From Datisca glomerata (taxonomy: Eukaryota; Streptophyta; Magnoliopsida; Cucurbitales; Datiscaceae), in NCBI GenBank assembly GCA_003255025.1, contig QANY01003970.1:930001-994000 (forward strand): a stretch of 64,000 nucleotides of DNA, in the 5' to 3' direction. This document shows positions 1 through 11,790 of this stretch, one piece after another. Numbering within the stretch: the stretch's first letter is position 1; every line of letters begins with the position of its first letter. The translations under genes and the position numbers were made by a program. The notes beneath the pieces were generated by a model that saw only the letters and a list, made by a program, of their open reading frames with translations, ran no database searches and was not told where the DNA came from.

Positions 1-607
1 CGAGACGAGTTTTTACCATGTATAATTATAGGTCGTGATATTATGATTGTCGGTAAATCCTACTTTTCAGTTTGACGAACACATATAGCCCCCAAGGTCG
101 GATTCTACTGTTAAATTGAACTTCTCCGCTAAAAATTTGTTAATTAAATATTGAAAGTTGAAATTTAACCTGTTATTTTATAATTATAACCCTATAAAAT
201 TTGAAAAATAATCTCATTTATGTTTTTAATTTATAACCCTATAAATATATTTTTTTATTCTATCAATTCTTATATTGTCTCCCACTCTTGAGTATGAATG
301 ATGTTTTACTGATAAAATATTTGATTTTTTATACTTGTAAATCAATTGGAACCCTTAAGAACCATATGAAAACTTACTTGATTATTACATTGAAAGTATG
401 TCTCCTACCAGCATGAGAATCTTGCTGTAAGGACCTGCTGGAAGAGTATGGTACTTGGTTGAGCGTGTATCAATAAAGAGTTTAAGAATCGAGGTGTCTT
501 TCATCCAAGACAGAATCCCAGCTTCAATGCTATGTGATCAATCATTCACCAAAGAGGATCTAACAACTAGTCTTGAAGGGTTTTGAGCACCATACTTTAT
601 CGAGTCT
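1..607. other. AT-rich sequence without recognisable gene
   Basis: No reading frame of note and no repeat structure could be recognised. The stretch at 430-600 has short open segments on the + strand but none resembles a family I know. Confidence 0.5.
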
Positions 608-939
608 GATGGTCTAATCAAAGATACTTATGATCTTTTCTAGAAACATTGGTTATCTTATAACCATGATGAGGTGTCTTCATCTTCGCAGGTGCTAAAC
701 GTCTGTAAGTTGGTTTTTAAAGATAGGAGATGACTCATATTGTTATGCAATGTAAATTTGTAATCTACTTGTTCCGATGGTCTAATCGAAGATACTTATG
801 ATCTTTTCTAGAAACATTGGTTGTCTTATAACCATGATGGGGCGTCTACATCTTCGCAGGTGCTAAACGTCTATAAGTTAGTTTTTAAATATAGGAGATT
901 CCTCATATTGTTATGCAATGTAAATTTATAATCTACTTG
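608..939 (+). repeat. 168-bp tandem duplication, two copies
   Basis: The segment 608-771 recurs at 776-939 with an exact offset of 168 bp and only scattered substitutions and no obvious length change. Both copies share landmarks such as TCTTCGCAGGTGCTAAACGT and TTGTTATGCAATGTAAATTT. The second copy runs into the open reading frame that begins at 913. The cause (unequal crossing-over or replication slippage) is not visible. Confidence 0.9.
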
Positions 940-1340
940 ATATATGCACTAACAATAACAACCGTAACACTAGAAGCATCAGGGTCGGCTAGAGCGACCG
1001 TTGATGATATAAGAGTGGCTGACATCCCACTACCATCGTGGCAGATAATGCTTCCACTCACAGATAGTGGTAGTGAGTTGATTGACATTTCACATGATGT
1101 TGTAGCCTGGAGTCTTCCATCAGCTGAAATCGATTATGTGAGTTATCATGTTAATATTTATTAATTATCATATTAGCACGCATTTCAGATAATGCAGGTG
1201 CCGATGAGATGCACGGCAAGCATGTTGCACATGACTGGTGGTCTCAACAGGTTGTTCTTCAAGAAAATGTTGAGCGTGCGAGAGTCGATGGTAAATGCGA
1301 TGATAAAGGCGAAAGCTTCAATGAAAAAGAAGGATAAGTA
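913..1340 (+). pseudogene. Unrecognised coding-like remnant
   Basis: An 83-residue frame (913-1164) is followed by a second open stretch (about 1180-1340) ending in a basic, lysine-rich run. I do not recognise the family. The sequence is less AT-rich than its flanks, which suggests former coding sequence. It lies just upstream of the acidic tail at 1520-1768, so both could be exons of one decayed gene, but no splice structure can be proven. Part of the first frame lies inside the 168-bp duplication, so its apparent start codon is not trustworthy. Confidence 0.25.
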
Positions 1341-1493
1341 AATTATAAACTCACTATTTTCCCTAATTATTTTTTGATTTCAAATCAAAATATTCAAATT
1401 AACTCTTATAGCTTACATTTTGAGTATGTACACTTGTAAGGGAAGTTGCAAAGACGCCTGCAAATGTATGAAACTCAAAGAAGCAGGCATGGG

Positions 1494-1690
1494 GATGATG
1501 ATGATGACGGCGATGATGAGATGATGATGATGATGATGAGGATGACGATGATGGTGACGATGATGGTGACGATGATGACGATGATGGTGACGGTGACGAT
1601 GATAATGATGATGATGATCATGATGATAATGATGACGACGACGATGATGATGATGACGACGATGAAGATGATGATGTTGATGAAGATACT
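1494..1690. repeat. GAT/GAC trinucleotide microsatellite
   Basis: About 200 bp of interrupted GAT, GAC, GAA and GGT triplets. It produces open frames in several phases (poly-Asp, poly-Met, and poly-His or poly-Ile on the opposite strand), most of which are meaningless. Confidence 0.95.
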
Positions 1691-1768
1691 GAATCGGATG
1701 TGGAACATGAAGGGCGCACAAAACATTCACATCATGCTTTGTCGAAAAAGAGAAAAGTTGCACCATGA
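1520..1768 (+). pseudogene. Acidic Asp-rich tail ending in a basic NLS-like motif
   Basis: In the frame with GAT as a codon, 1520-1768 reads as a long Asp-rich run, then a non-repetitive segment (DTESDVEHEGRTKHSHHA), then LSKKRKVAP and a TGA at 1766-1768. The non-repetitive end with a KKRKV nuclear-localisation-like motif indicates that this was the C-terminus of a real nuclear protein and not only a microsatellite frame. The same frame is closed upstream of 1520 by several TGA codons made by a phase change in the repeat. Family unknown. Confidence 0.4.
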
Positions 1769-2276
1769 CGCTTTGTTTATATTTTTTAAGTTTATATGAA
1801 CATTTTTAAACTGGATTCTAAGTTTGTTGAGTATATGTTTGCATTTTTTAAATTCTGGCTACATTTTATTTGACATATTATGGATGCAAAGAAGTGTTTT
1901 GATTGTGGATTTTATAATATTTATGGGGAGGTTCAGTCTAATCGTTGTTTGGACATAACCATATCCTAAAATTTTTGTGCATAATGATAAAATTTACAAA
2001 TCGTTATAGAAATTGACCATGTTATTGAAATGACCATAACTAATCATAAATTTGACTCGTCATGAGAACATGGGGATTAGGGCCGAATCGCGTACAACGG
2101 GCTCCAATCACCATGCACAAATGGTGAATCACCATGAATGCATGGTGATTGGGGCATGCTGTAAGCAATTGGGCCCAATCACCATGTTGGCCTATCATGG
2201 CCATGTAGGCCCAACAAGGGATGATAAACACATGAATAGAGAGGGGGAAACCGTGTTACAAAAATGAGTTTGCTCA
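1769..2276. other. Non-coding, with short inverted motif copies
   Basis: No gene seen. A 12-bp motif CCAATCACCATG occurs at 2104-2115 and 2175-2186, and in inverted form at 2141-2152, with a near copy around 2126-2136. This could be a decayed terminal or subterminal part of the Mutator-like element that starts downstream, but no matching right end was found. Confidence 0.4.
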
Positions 2277-4469
2277 AAAGAAGGATTCTGAGAAAAAAAT
2301 ATATGGGAAGAGAGGACATCAAGTGAGAACTAAGAGGATTGACAAGGGTGAATTGTCGTTCTTGTTTTAGAGTAAACTTCGATAAGAAAATGAAAACTGG
2401 GTCTTTAAAGATTTTGAGGCTATGCACAACCATCCCATCACCTCACCACAGGACGTGTCATTTCTTTAATCCAATATAGTAGTGAGTGAAGCGGACATGG
2501 CTCAGGTAACAGGATTGCACAATGTTGGTGTCAAGCTAAACCAAGTGTTTGACTACATGGTCGACCAAGTAGGTGGTTACGAAAATGTGGGGTTTTTAAG
2601 GACGAATCTATACAATAAAATGGACAAGCAGCATAAATCGCAGGTAATCGAAACTGATTCATGGGCAGCTCTTGATTTTTTTTTTGCTGCAAAATTGGAG
2701 ATGGATCCAGATATGCATTGTAAATACAACATAGACAATGATAATCGTCAAGCAAATTTTTTATGGGCTTGCCACATTGACTATCACTGTTTCAAAGATG
2801 TATTTACATTTGATATGACATATATGACAAATGCATACAAAAAACCGCTCGTGATTTTTCTTGGGGTGAACAATTGCTACACGACCACAGTATTCAGTTG
2901 TGCGTTATTGGTTGATGAAACTGTTGAAACCTATAAATGGGTATTGGAGACTTTCTTAGATGCCATGAAAAATAAGACGCCTCAATCACTCATGATAGAT
3001 GGCGAGAAGACAATATGTAAAGTGATCAAGAAAGTGCTCCCCAATCATAATAACTCGCTTTGTGCATGACATCTCAAACAAAATGTCATATCAAATGTAC
3101 GTAATCCAAAATTTCTCCAAGCTTTCAAGAGAGTCATGTTTGATGCACTGAGTGAGGAGTTCAAAGAGGAATGAGATTGCTGGATGGAGTCATTCAACCT
3201 TAGGCAAAATAAATGGGTAAAATGGATGTATGCAATGCGTGAACGCTGAGCAGGCCTTCCAACACGGAAAATTCTTTGCGTTAATGAAAACTATGCAACG
3301 ATTAGAAGGTAAGAACGCATATCTATACCGATTCATTAAACGTCGCTATAATTCGATAGGGCGTTGGCACGTATTTAAAACATGGAGAGATTTGATGATT
3401 TTAAGTTGACAAATGAAACATTTGTGTTGCAGGCACATTTGCGTGCGTTAGAGCAGCATGCGGTAAATACGTTCACACATAAATGATTTAAACGTGTGCG
3501 TAAGAAGCTTATGGGTGAGGCAACCTTTATAGTTTGTGGTTTGGCACATGATGGGGAGGCTAAAAAATATTCGTTGGTCGACTTTAGGGTGCCGAATGAT
3601 CCATATGTAGTGACACAAAACCAACAACTTTATACACTAAAGTGCAGCTGTGGAAAGTTTGAATTAGTGGGGATACAATGTCATTATATGTTCACTGTTA
3701 TGAACGTTGAACACTTACAAGAGATCTCAAGCACGTGCATATTACATCGATGGTAGATCACTGTGAAGAGTCATATGTTACCAACCGCGTCAAGCCATTC
3801 TCATCAGGATACATGTGAGATAGTATTGATTCGGTATAATTCAATCCAATCATTTGCCAAAAGCTTGCTCACTTTGCGGCAAGGCTAAGTGAATGGTCAA
3901 CTCGAGCCAAAGTGGAGCTTGAGATGCTATGCGCAAAATATGAGACCTTGTGGAATGAGAAGATCGCCAATGGCCGGGATGGGAAACACGAGGACGGTGT
4001 AGATATTAAAATAGGCCTTGTACAAGACCCGCTAATTATGAAGACAAAGGGCAACCAAGGTGCTAGCTTGAGTAAAGCACGACCAAAAGCCCGCCGATGC
4101 GGCCATTGTAAGAACACTGGACATACCAAACAGACATGTCCAGAGTTACCGAGCGATATACATGCCACGATAACAAATGACACTAATGATGATCCAACAC
4201 CAGCTAACGTACAAGGTGCAAACGTGACAGGGGTCTCCGGACAAGGTGCGTCCCAAGACCGAGACCTATTGCACGAACAACCAACATTTCAATACCCATT
4301 CAATGTGCAAATGCGTACCAATTCTGTTATTCAATTCATCTGCATATCCACCACCATTCAACTCACAAGGTGGGTACCCTATGTAAAAGACAACCATCAC
4401 ATACTCGTACAATTTTCCTTATCCCCCACAGTAAATGTACATTATGCTGTATGGCAAATAAGTCATTAA
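2277..4469 (+). pseudogene. FAR1/FHY3-related Mutator-like transposase, decayed
   Basis: Family order is preserved. At 2280-2470, in shifting frames, are remains of the FAR1 zinc-binding DNA-binding domain, including KDFEAMHNHPITSPQDV. Frame 2482-3069 holds the MULE transposase domain, with DMTYMTN (Asp at residue 111), FLGVNN, ALLVDETVETYKWVL and the second Asp in MIDGEK (residue 173). The frame stops at a TGA exactly where the family has Trp before HL (LCA-stop-HLKQNV). A SWIM-type zinc finger follows at 3640-3700 (CSCGKFE, then QCHYMF, which lacks the usual Cys-x-His spacing). A CCHC knuckle (CGHCKNTGHTKQTC) lies at residues 63-76 of the frame starting at 3912. These proteins are either transposases or domesticated light-signalling regulators. 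The frameshifts, stops and transposon context argue for a dead transposase. Confidence 0.85.
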
Positions 4470-4539
4470 CATCATTAATGCAACTAAACTATCTATAGAT
4501 CACATTTTTTAGTTCTCATGCAAGTATGTCTAACAAACA

Positions 4540-4885
4540 CTGAACATAATAATTTTCTAAAATCTGTCAAACAATCACTGTATACATAATTTTGCAAACA
4601 AATCTGTATATCATCACTATACACAATAAATTTGCAAAGAAATATGCCTATCATCACTGTACACAATAAATTTGCATAATCTGTTTTTCATCACTGTACA
4701 CAATAATTTTGTAAAATCTGCCATCACTGCACACAATAACTTACCAAAATCTGTCTATCATCACTGTTGTACACAATAACTTACTAAAATTTGTCTATCA
4801 TCACTAAATACAATACTTACTAAAATCTGTCCAAGAATAACTGTATGCAATTATATAAAGAATATGACAAATACGATTACTATAC
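4540..4885. repeat. Tandem repeat of about 45-55 bp
   Basis: Roughly seven diverged units share TATCATCACTGTACACAATAA followed by TTGCAAAATCTG-like sequence. The array sits exactly between the 3' ends of the two convergent genes of MULE 1. It has no coding potential. Confidence 0.85.
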
Positions 4886-4906
4886 ATAATAACGTACACA
4901 ATATGT

Positions 4907-7900
4907 CTATCCCTTAATTTTTCTCCTCTTTGCCACCCTTTGCTTCAAAGGAGGACTCGTCTTTTGTGGTTGTTGAGTCTCCGAAACAGATGAGTTCCTA
5001 CCATGAAACATGACAACGCGTTGTTGTGTCGTTATATACATGCTATTCGAATAATGGTTGATGATCTTCAAAAGAATATCACACTGAAGATCGTGTGATT
5101 TCAACTCCTGTAAAATGTTTTAAATATTCACTCAAGTATCATACACCTCAAAAATTCAAATATGTGGCTCAAATGAGCAAATTTAGCCTAAACTAACTAA
5201 ATTACCTGGGAACAATAGTCGTGAACTGTTTGTGCCCTTACGTCATCCATGAATCTTATCAACCATACACCATAATCGCTCATGGAATGTAATAATAAGC
5301 GCATCATTAATGTGATTATTGTCCAATCCAATTCACGATTAGTGAACTTACCCATTTGATCAGTGAACTTACCCATTTGATTTGATGATGCGACCTTGAA
5401 ATTTTGAACGAGCTGAAGGTTCTGGCTGGGGGTACCTAAACATGGAGCTTATCCCCAAATATCATGTCCATACCTTCCAACTATAATTTCATTCGCAATA
5501 TATAAAAGGAGAAGCAATATCAACATCATGTATGGTATAAGATATTGGAAGTCATGATGAGGGGTTAAAACATACAGTCATTTTGACAATTTTGATCCAC
5601 GCCAAATTACTCTGGCCATCTCTCAAGGTGTCCCGCATGGTGACTCCCTTGTCCATAAATAAATGATTTCTTCCATCGTGTATCAGAATACAGGTATGTA
5701 GCTCAAGTAAACCCGTGTATCTCTCCATAATTTTGTGTTTGCGTTCAAAATTAGGTTGTTCTTCTAATTTTGAAACACATTGAGTCTGTAGTGTCACAAC
5801 AAAAACATAATATACTAAGTATAGGCAAACCTAAAATAATGATGATACTTAGTAGTAGATACTCACAACAAACAACATGGGAAGAAACTAGAATCGATCG
5901 CTCATTTGTCGCAACATGAGTCTCCAAGGTAAAAAACTGGACAAACAAGTCTATAACCTCCGCACCAAGCCAATTCTTTGGACCGGGAGTCTTTAGAGCT
6001 ATCCGGTCATCATCGTAGATACAAAATTTCATGAGAATCTCACTGTAAAAGACAAATAATAGACAAATTTAATCAAAATCTGAAAGTGATCGTTTTCGAA
6101 TTTTGTTAGATTAGTGTGACTACTACCTATCTACTAAGTTTTTCTAAAACATATACTCCACTAAACACTGGTCTTTGACTTCTTGTGAGTCTTGTAACGT
6201 GTACGAACCTAGTTTAAATACCTTTCTATTCCATTCGGTGGTCACTTTACCTTTCAAATAGGGTGAACTAAGAAGAGGGCCATCTCTCCTCTCCTGCGTG
6301 TTGCGTAGCCGCATCGGGCATTGACTTTCAGTAGAATTGGTCACGACTTATTTGCCCAACTAACACACAACCCCAAGTAAGGTGTTCGATTACTAGTAGA
6401 AAAGATGAAATACAAATAAACAGAATAATACCTTCTGACGTTCTTTAGACATTCCTGTCATACCCACATATGGTTCCCTGACCAATAGCAGGTCAACCAT
6501 TGATTTCCCAGATGCATCCACCTGGATGTAGGAATCATCTTTATCACCTTTATCTAAGGGTGATGAAGAGTCTGGATTCTCTTTTTCATCAGGGGGACTC
6601 ATTTCATGATCAAAATCTCCTCATTCTTCACATCGTGTCGGGGGTGACACGTGGCTCATTGTCTTGGGTCGAGATTTTCCACTGACCCAATCCAAAAGAC
6701 TCACCAAAGTTGTCCATATTGTTTCTTGGACGACCCTCATCTTTATCTGCTCCTCAATTATTTGGGTCATGTACTTCCTCATGGAGCTCGCCTTTGCCTA
6801 AAGAACAAACACTTATGCATTTAAAGCATGTAGGTCCTGCCCGACGCCTTGCTCTTCAGATTGGTCTGCACAAATGTTCTCATAAACGTGCGTACGCTCA
6901 CGGTCCTCCTGAATCTAACTGTCCTCCGAAACGGCTTGAGCGATTGATCGATCTACATATTTCAGATACATATGAATTAGTAATAAGTAATCAAGAGTAA
7001 TCTAACCAACCAACTTTGCAATCTTCTAAAATGCTTACCGCCAAGCTTTTAGGCCCTCCCCCATTTGAAGTTACAAACTTCAAGATTTTTGTAATGACCC
7101 ATCCATTCCACAGTAGCAGTGAAGGCTGGTTCAAGTCAACAAAGTCAGTAACACATGCCAACTTCTCCAAATAAAAAAACTGCAACAAAATGAACTTATT
7201 AGTAGAATTACATATGTTATCATGCGAAAATAGGACCAATGTACTAAATCTATTACCTGGATAAATAGCACGCTTTCAGTAATGCTATCGTGGTGATTCT
7301 TTTGATAGCTCACAACACCATCCACAAATTTTTTAAAATAAACAGAAGCCCAATTCTTCTAATGGATGGTCGTAGGTGTCTTCACATCGTGCAACCATGA
7401 ATGACTGACAACTGATTTTGATCAAGGAGATAACAAAACCCCGACGATGTCTATCACAAGCACTTGCCTCTAATAGTCACTGTCTGTCTCCTCCATCAAG
7501 AACTTCAATAAGATGTTCACCAAAATATCTCCTTAGGCGTTCACCCACTTTGCCCTTAGATATTTGACGTTATTCAAATCACCATCAAATTTTATCTCTT
7601 CGCCACCGTCGATGATGCCGAGTATAGAACTCACATCATCTAACATCACATTGAACGTCAACCCATGGACATTCAATATGCAGGTGGTTGGATCAAAACA
7701 ACCTAATAGTTACTTCAAGAAGGACCTTCTCTGCTTACGACATTGCATCTTTAACAACCCTCAAAATTCCATCTCCGTTATTGTTCTCCTCTTCCCCCCA
7801 TAAAAATTTATAATAAGATCCACAAATTTCTTAGGAGTGTAGTGTGTAAGCAACTTCCGTTCAATGACATGCTTTTATGGACGACTAGGACCGAGTTGTT

Positions 7901-8005
7901 CTGCTCTGTCTTCAAGTCATGGATTTCACTATCCTTGAAATAAAAGGTCTTCTCATCCTTGGCCATGTTGTTCCATATTGCAGCCACGTTTTTTCGTTCA
8001 TGCAT
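4907..8005 (-). pseudogene. Ulp1/C48-like protease gene with DUF1985-like N-terminal region, decayed
   Basis: Reading - from high to low coordinates gives exon-like blocks. 7800-7262 contains FDPTTCILNVHGLTF and ILGIIDGG, typical of the N-terminal domain of plant transposon Ulp1-like proteins. 7187-7030, 6602-6393 and 6344-6144 follow. Block 6032-5880 contains LKTPGPKNWLGAEVIDLFV, resembling the start of the peptidase domain, and ends at a GTGAGT donor. Block 5790-5552 contains ILIHDGRNHLF, where the catalytic His would be followed by Trp but here is Leu. Block 5340-5215 contains SMSDYGVWLIRFM, where DCG is expected. The last block (5104-4907) ends in a basic tail (RVAKRRKIKG). Cys-to-Tyr in DCG (TGT to TAT), plus stops and frameshifts, argue against activity. 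Family assignment is by motif only. Confidence 0.55.
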
Positions 8006-10019
8006 ATCACAAATTCACTTAAATTACAATCAACATTTATCAATTCAATGTCATATGAATTGTTAAATTAAACATACTTACATGACCTAAAAGTTTTACC
8101 CATGAAGCCTGTAGTGCCACATATTCTTTCTTATTTTTTTAATTATAAAAAATAACATTAATAATGCAATCATTGATATGAAAATATGTAACATTAAATT
8201 GATGTGATCACAATAATTACTTACAAGAAGCCAATAAAACCACCCCATGCCTTCTTTACTTTCACATTTGTGTTAGCCATCTGAAATATATGTTAGTATC
8301 ATCAAATTTAGTGTGTGACAATGCTTTCTTATCATGATTATCCCTGGTATGAATTTGTAATGGATTGAGCATCATCTAGTAAGAATGCTAAGCTCTTATG
8401 TGCCATTAAATTGATGCTTCTAATATTATGTTCTTATATTCATCCACCCCTATTATGTTATTAATCAGCTTTATGTAGTGACTGTTTGAGAAAAAAATTA
8501 ATTGAAAGTGACATATATCGACAATCTGAATGAATGATAAACATGATGTGAATGTCAATGACTTGTAAAAATTGAGGCAAAAGTTCACGAAAATATGGAT
8601 ATGTAAAGAATTTAAAGAACGTAAGAAACTTCGTTGATCTAGTTGAAACATTCTCTTCTCCAAGTTTTTTTAGAATTTATCATGTTAAAAGAACCATATT
8701 AGTCCATATACACCACGTAGGTAAGCTAGTTAAGAACTCTGTAAAAGTCCAAAACTGTAGAATCATATAAAAAAATGAAGTTGATCATGTTAGTTCTATC
8801 TAAAATAGGACTTTCCCTTATATTTGATTGCTTGAAGGATGACATGTACAATATGTATTCATCTAATAACAAACATACATATGAAATAATATTATTTTCA
8901 TGAAAGTAAATTGACCTCAAGAAGGTCTACAATATCGGTATAAGAAGCATTATATCAACAAAATTTCTTATATTATGTTTTTGTCTACCTCTATGTTTCT
9001 CTCAGTTTCAAAACCAGTCCTATAGAATCTTAGTTGAATTAGTACTTTTCCTTTGGGTAAAGTCAACTCTGTTGCCACCCACATTCGGGCCAGAGCACCT
9101 AATTGTGATTCAACAGTTAAAGGACATGTTAAAAACTTAAATCACATTCTGAAGCCATCTGAATAAATATAACTATATAACAAGAAAAACAATAACTGGC
9201 TTTTATGGACATGAGCCTTGAAGAGGTAGCATGATTGTTGTTCAGTTGGCTTTTAGTTTAGTAATATTAATATTTGGGATAGGTTAAAACGACCAACACT
9301 TTCTCATATTCTCTAACCAAATCATCTGGGCCATTGGCCATTGTAAAAATATCTTTTTAGTACAGTTAGATAAATATCATCCGCAAAAAAATTAACGATG
9401 AATATTTCACTGTTCTCCTGAAAGTTCAAACATCAAATACAAGAAAACAATAGGACGATTATATATATATATATGATATCAATGACTTGCCAAAATTATT
9501 GGTTCGAAAAATTGGCTCATGGAACCTCCATATGCATAGATAATTATATAACTTATATAGCACAACTATATTTTGGAAAAGAAAATAAAGAATTAGTCAA
9601 TTAGGGCCATGATCTCATAAAAATTACTAATTTAACATGTAAAGAAGAATCTATATGTTTAAATCACTAAAACACATATATAGACAGGCGGAGTGACGCG
9701 TGTGATGACCAACTGAAATATTTAGGATTACTTTCCATACTGAGAAAAAAATTGTCTAGAATACTTTCTAGTTTGATCTTTAAGGAAATACTAAAGAGTT
9801 ATAAAATGAGCATCAGTAGCTCCCAGACATGCTTCCTTAAAAACTGCACTCTAATCTAAACTTAAAATTGAATTACTTTATATAAAAGTAAATGACGGAA
9901 TGGTATTTGGGACATGTATCGGAGAATGAATCATATGTAGTTGAACCAATTGTTTACTTCTTCAAAAGTTCAGTTCTGCGGGTCTATTCTCTTACATAGA
10001 GGTATAAATAAAGAGAAAT
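8006..10019. other. AT-rich sequence without recognisable gene
   Basis: Only short AT-driven frames occur. A (TA)n run lies at 9460-9474. Nothing else could be recognised. Part of it may be 5' sequence or a terminus of MULE 1. Confidence 0.45.
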
Positions 10020-10594
10020 CTATGTGCAATCAATAGAGCAAAACAAGATAAAAATCATCTGCTTTAGGCATTTTTTTGGAGACGATTACCAGACGCACAA
10101 TCAGTAAATTGACGGAAACGACATACATATTGCAAAGTAGATAAAAGAGCACGCAAGTTTCCCTCTTTTCCAGCAGCCCATTGCTTAAATAACGACAAAG
10201 ATAGGGCAAGTATGCAGAGAAAAATACACGTCGCTCGACTACCTTAATTTTGAAAGTCTGGAAAGTCAGAAAAATATCTGACCAAACAGCACGATGATTA
10301 TGCAGAGAAAAATACCTTGTAAAGAACAAAGAACTAAAGAACGAAAAGTAAAGGGGAGAGAGATAAGCAAAACGTGATTACCTTGTAGAGAACGACAAAG
10401 ATAGGGCACTACAGAGAGAGAGAGCACGGCAAAGAGAAAGAGACAGCCGTGGAGGTAGAGAGAGCACAACAGACTGTGGAGGGAGAAAGAGAGAGCACGA
10501 CTGAGATTGTGAGTCTGAATTTGAGCTTCAGGTGCTTTGTCGAGGAAGATGACCACTGTGGAGGGAGAGAGACAAAATGAGGGCTTGATTTTGG
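10020..10594. other. Purine-rich segment with repeated short blocks
   Basis: From about 10380 the + strand is rich in GAGAGA. Short blocks recur, for example AACGACAAAGATAGGGCA near 10192 and 10390, ATGCAGAGAAAAATAC near 10213 and 10301, and CTTGTAAAGAAC/CTTGTAGAGAAC near 10316 and 10383. No coding family is recognised. It abuts the left end of MULE 2. Confidence 0.5.
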
Positions 10595-10675
10595 GTTATT
10601 TGGATAAATATACCTTCCATTTTTTGTTAGGGTTTTTATACCTTTTTTTTCTAAAACTCAAAATTTTATACCCAT
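10595..10675 (+). repeat. Left inverted terminal segment of MULE 2
   Basis: Shares GTTATTTGGATAAATATA, then ATTTTTTGTTA, then TTTTTATACC and AATTTTATRCYCAT with the reverse complement of 34345-34424. Weaker similarity seems to continue inward past the microsatellite to a shared GGTACCCATT near 11070. Confidence 0.8.
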
Positions 10676-10911
10676 AGCCCACTATATCAAACAAAACTCA
10701 CTATTCACACACTGCACAAGGCAATTACGCATTATGTAGGATTAGACGGTTACTTGCTCTTTCACCTTCCTTCTTCACGTCCTTCCTTGTCTCTCTTCCT
10801 TGGGTTTGTCCTCATTTGCTATCTTCTTCCTCTTCGTATCCACTCTCATCTATGCTCTCTCTTCTCGGTGAAAAATTGAGGCTTCTTCTTCGACGAGATA
10901 GTCCCTGCAAG

Positions 10912-11000
10912 TCTTCTTCTTCTTCTTCCATTTCTTCTTCTTCTTCTTCTTCTTCTTCTTCTTCTTCTTCTTCTTCTTCTTCTTCTTCTTCTTCTTCTTC
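10912..11000. repeat. (TTC)n microsatellite
   Basis: About 85 bp of TTC triplets with one interruption. It gives a poly-Ser frame on + that is not a protein. It is the mirror partner of the GAA array at 34020-34242. Confidence 0.97.
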
Positions 11001-11305
11001 CGTTTCTACAGCAAGCTACAACACTCTAGCACAATATCCAGGCACAATACCCACTACAGACAAACTCAGGTACCCATTTTTTAGACGCAGGAAAGGACTT
11101 AGAGTTTGTTGCTCTTTCTTTTGTTCTTCTTACTGAAATTTTGGGAAAAAAACTATCTCGGGTTTTAAAAATCGGGACATTTTCTATTCTGGGGTTAGGA
11201 GAAAAACTTCCAGGGTTATATTGTCCCTCTTGATGATTATAACCTTATATTACTTGATGTTTGTGATTACCATGTGAATATATTGGCTTTTTGAAGGGTT
11301 CAATT

Positions 11306-11790
11306 AGATGTTTAGAACTACTTGAACCCTTCAAGTAGTGATTTTGATTCTTGAAGTCAAAACAAGTCAGTACTTGAAAGGTTCAAGTACTGTATATGAC
11401 TACTTAAACCCTTCTAGTATTGCTTATGATTCTGAAAGTCAAAAGAAGTCACTACTTGACGAGTTCAAGTAGTGTATCTAACTACTTGAACCCTTCAAGT
11501 AATGATTTTGACTCTGAAATTCAAAACAAGTCACTATTTGAAAGGTTCAAATAGTTGTACTGACTACTTGAATCCTTCAAATAGTCATTTGTTCACTACT
11601 TGAAGGGTTCACGTAACTGTATCTGATTACTTAAACTCTTCAAGTAGTGATTTGTTTCTGAAAATTAGAACAAATGACTACTTGAAGGGTTCAAGTAATT
11701 GTATCTAACTACTTTAACCCTTCAATTAGTCATTCGTTAACTACTTGAAAGGTTCAAATAGTTTTATCTAACTACTTTAATCCTTTAGTA
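11306..11790. repeat. Palindrome cluster 1 (CTACTTGAA / TTCAAGTAG)
   Basis: Repeated copies of CTACTTGAA, three variable bases (mostly CCC or GGG) and TTCAAGTAG. Each copy is a short inverted repeat able to form a 9-bp stem. Spacers carry a semi-conserved TCATTTTGATTCTGAAAGTC-like sequence. The cluster precedes the first recognisable exon of the Ulp1-like gene. Confidence 0.95.

Larger units (their letters stand above)
2277..8005. mobile_element. Mutator-like element (MULE 1) remnant: FAR1-type transposase plus convergent Ulp1-like gene
   Basis: A FAR1/FHY3-type transposase on + and an Ulp1-like protease gene on - converge on a small tandem repeat (4540-4885). Mutator-like elements that carry Ulp1-like genes are known in plants (Kaonashi-type and related groups), so I read this as one element. 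The terminal inverted repeats and target duplication were not found, so the true limits are wider and unknown. Both genes are broken. Confidence 0.55.

Noticed and set aside
1413..1799. Poly-His, poly-Met and poly-Ile frames
   Set aside because: Alternative phases of the GAT/GAC microsatellite. Only the Asp phase continues into protein-like sequence.
2104..2186. CCAATCACCATG motif copies as a terminal inverted repeat
   Set aside because: Copies are short, mostly direct, and no partner was found at the other side of MULE 1.
10816..11136. 106-residue serine-rich frame on +
   Set aside because: It is the reading of a (TTC)n microsatellite within the inverted end of MULE 2. Any phase is open.
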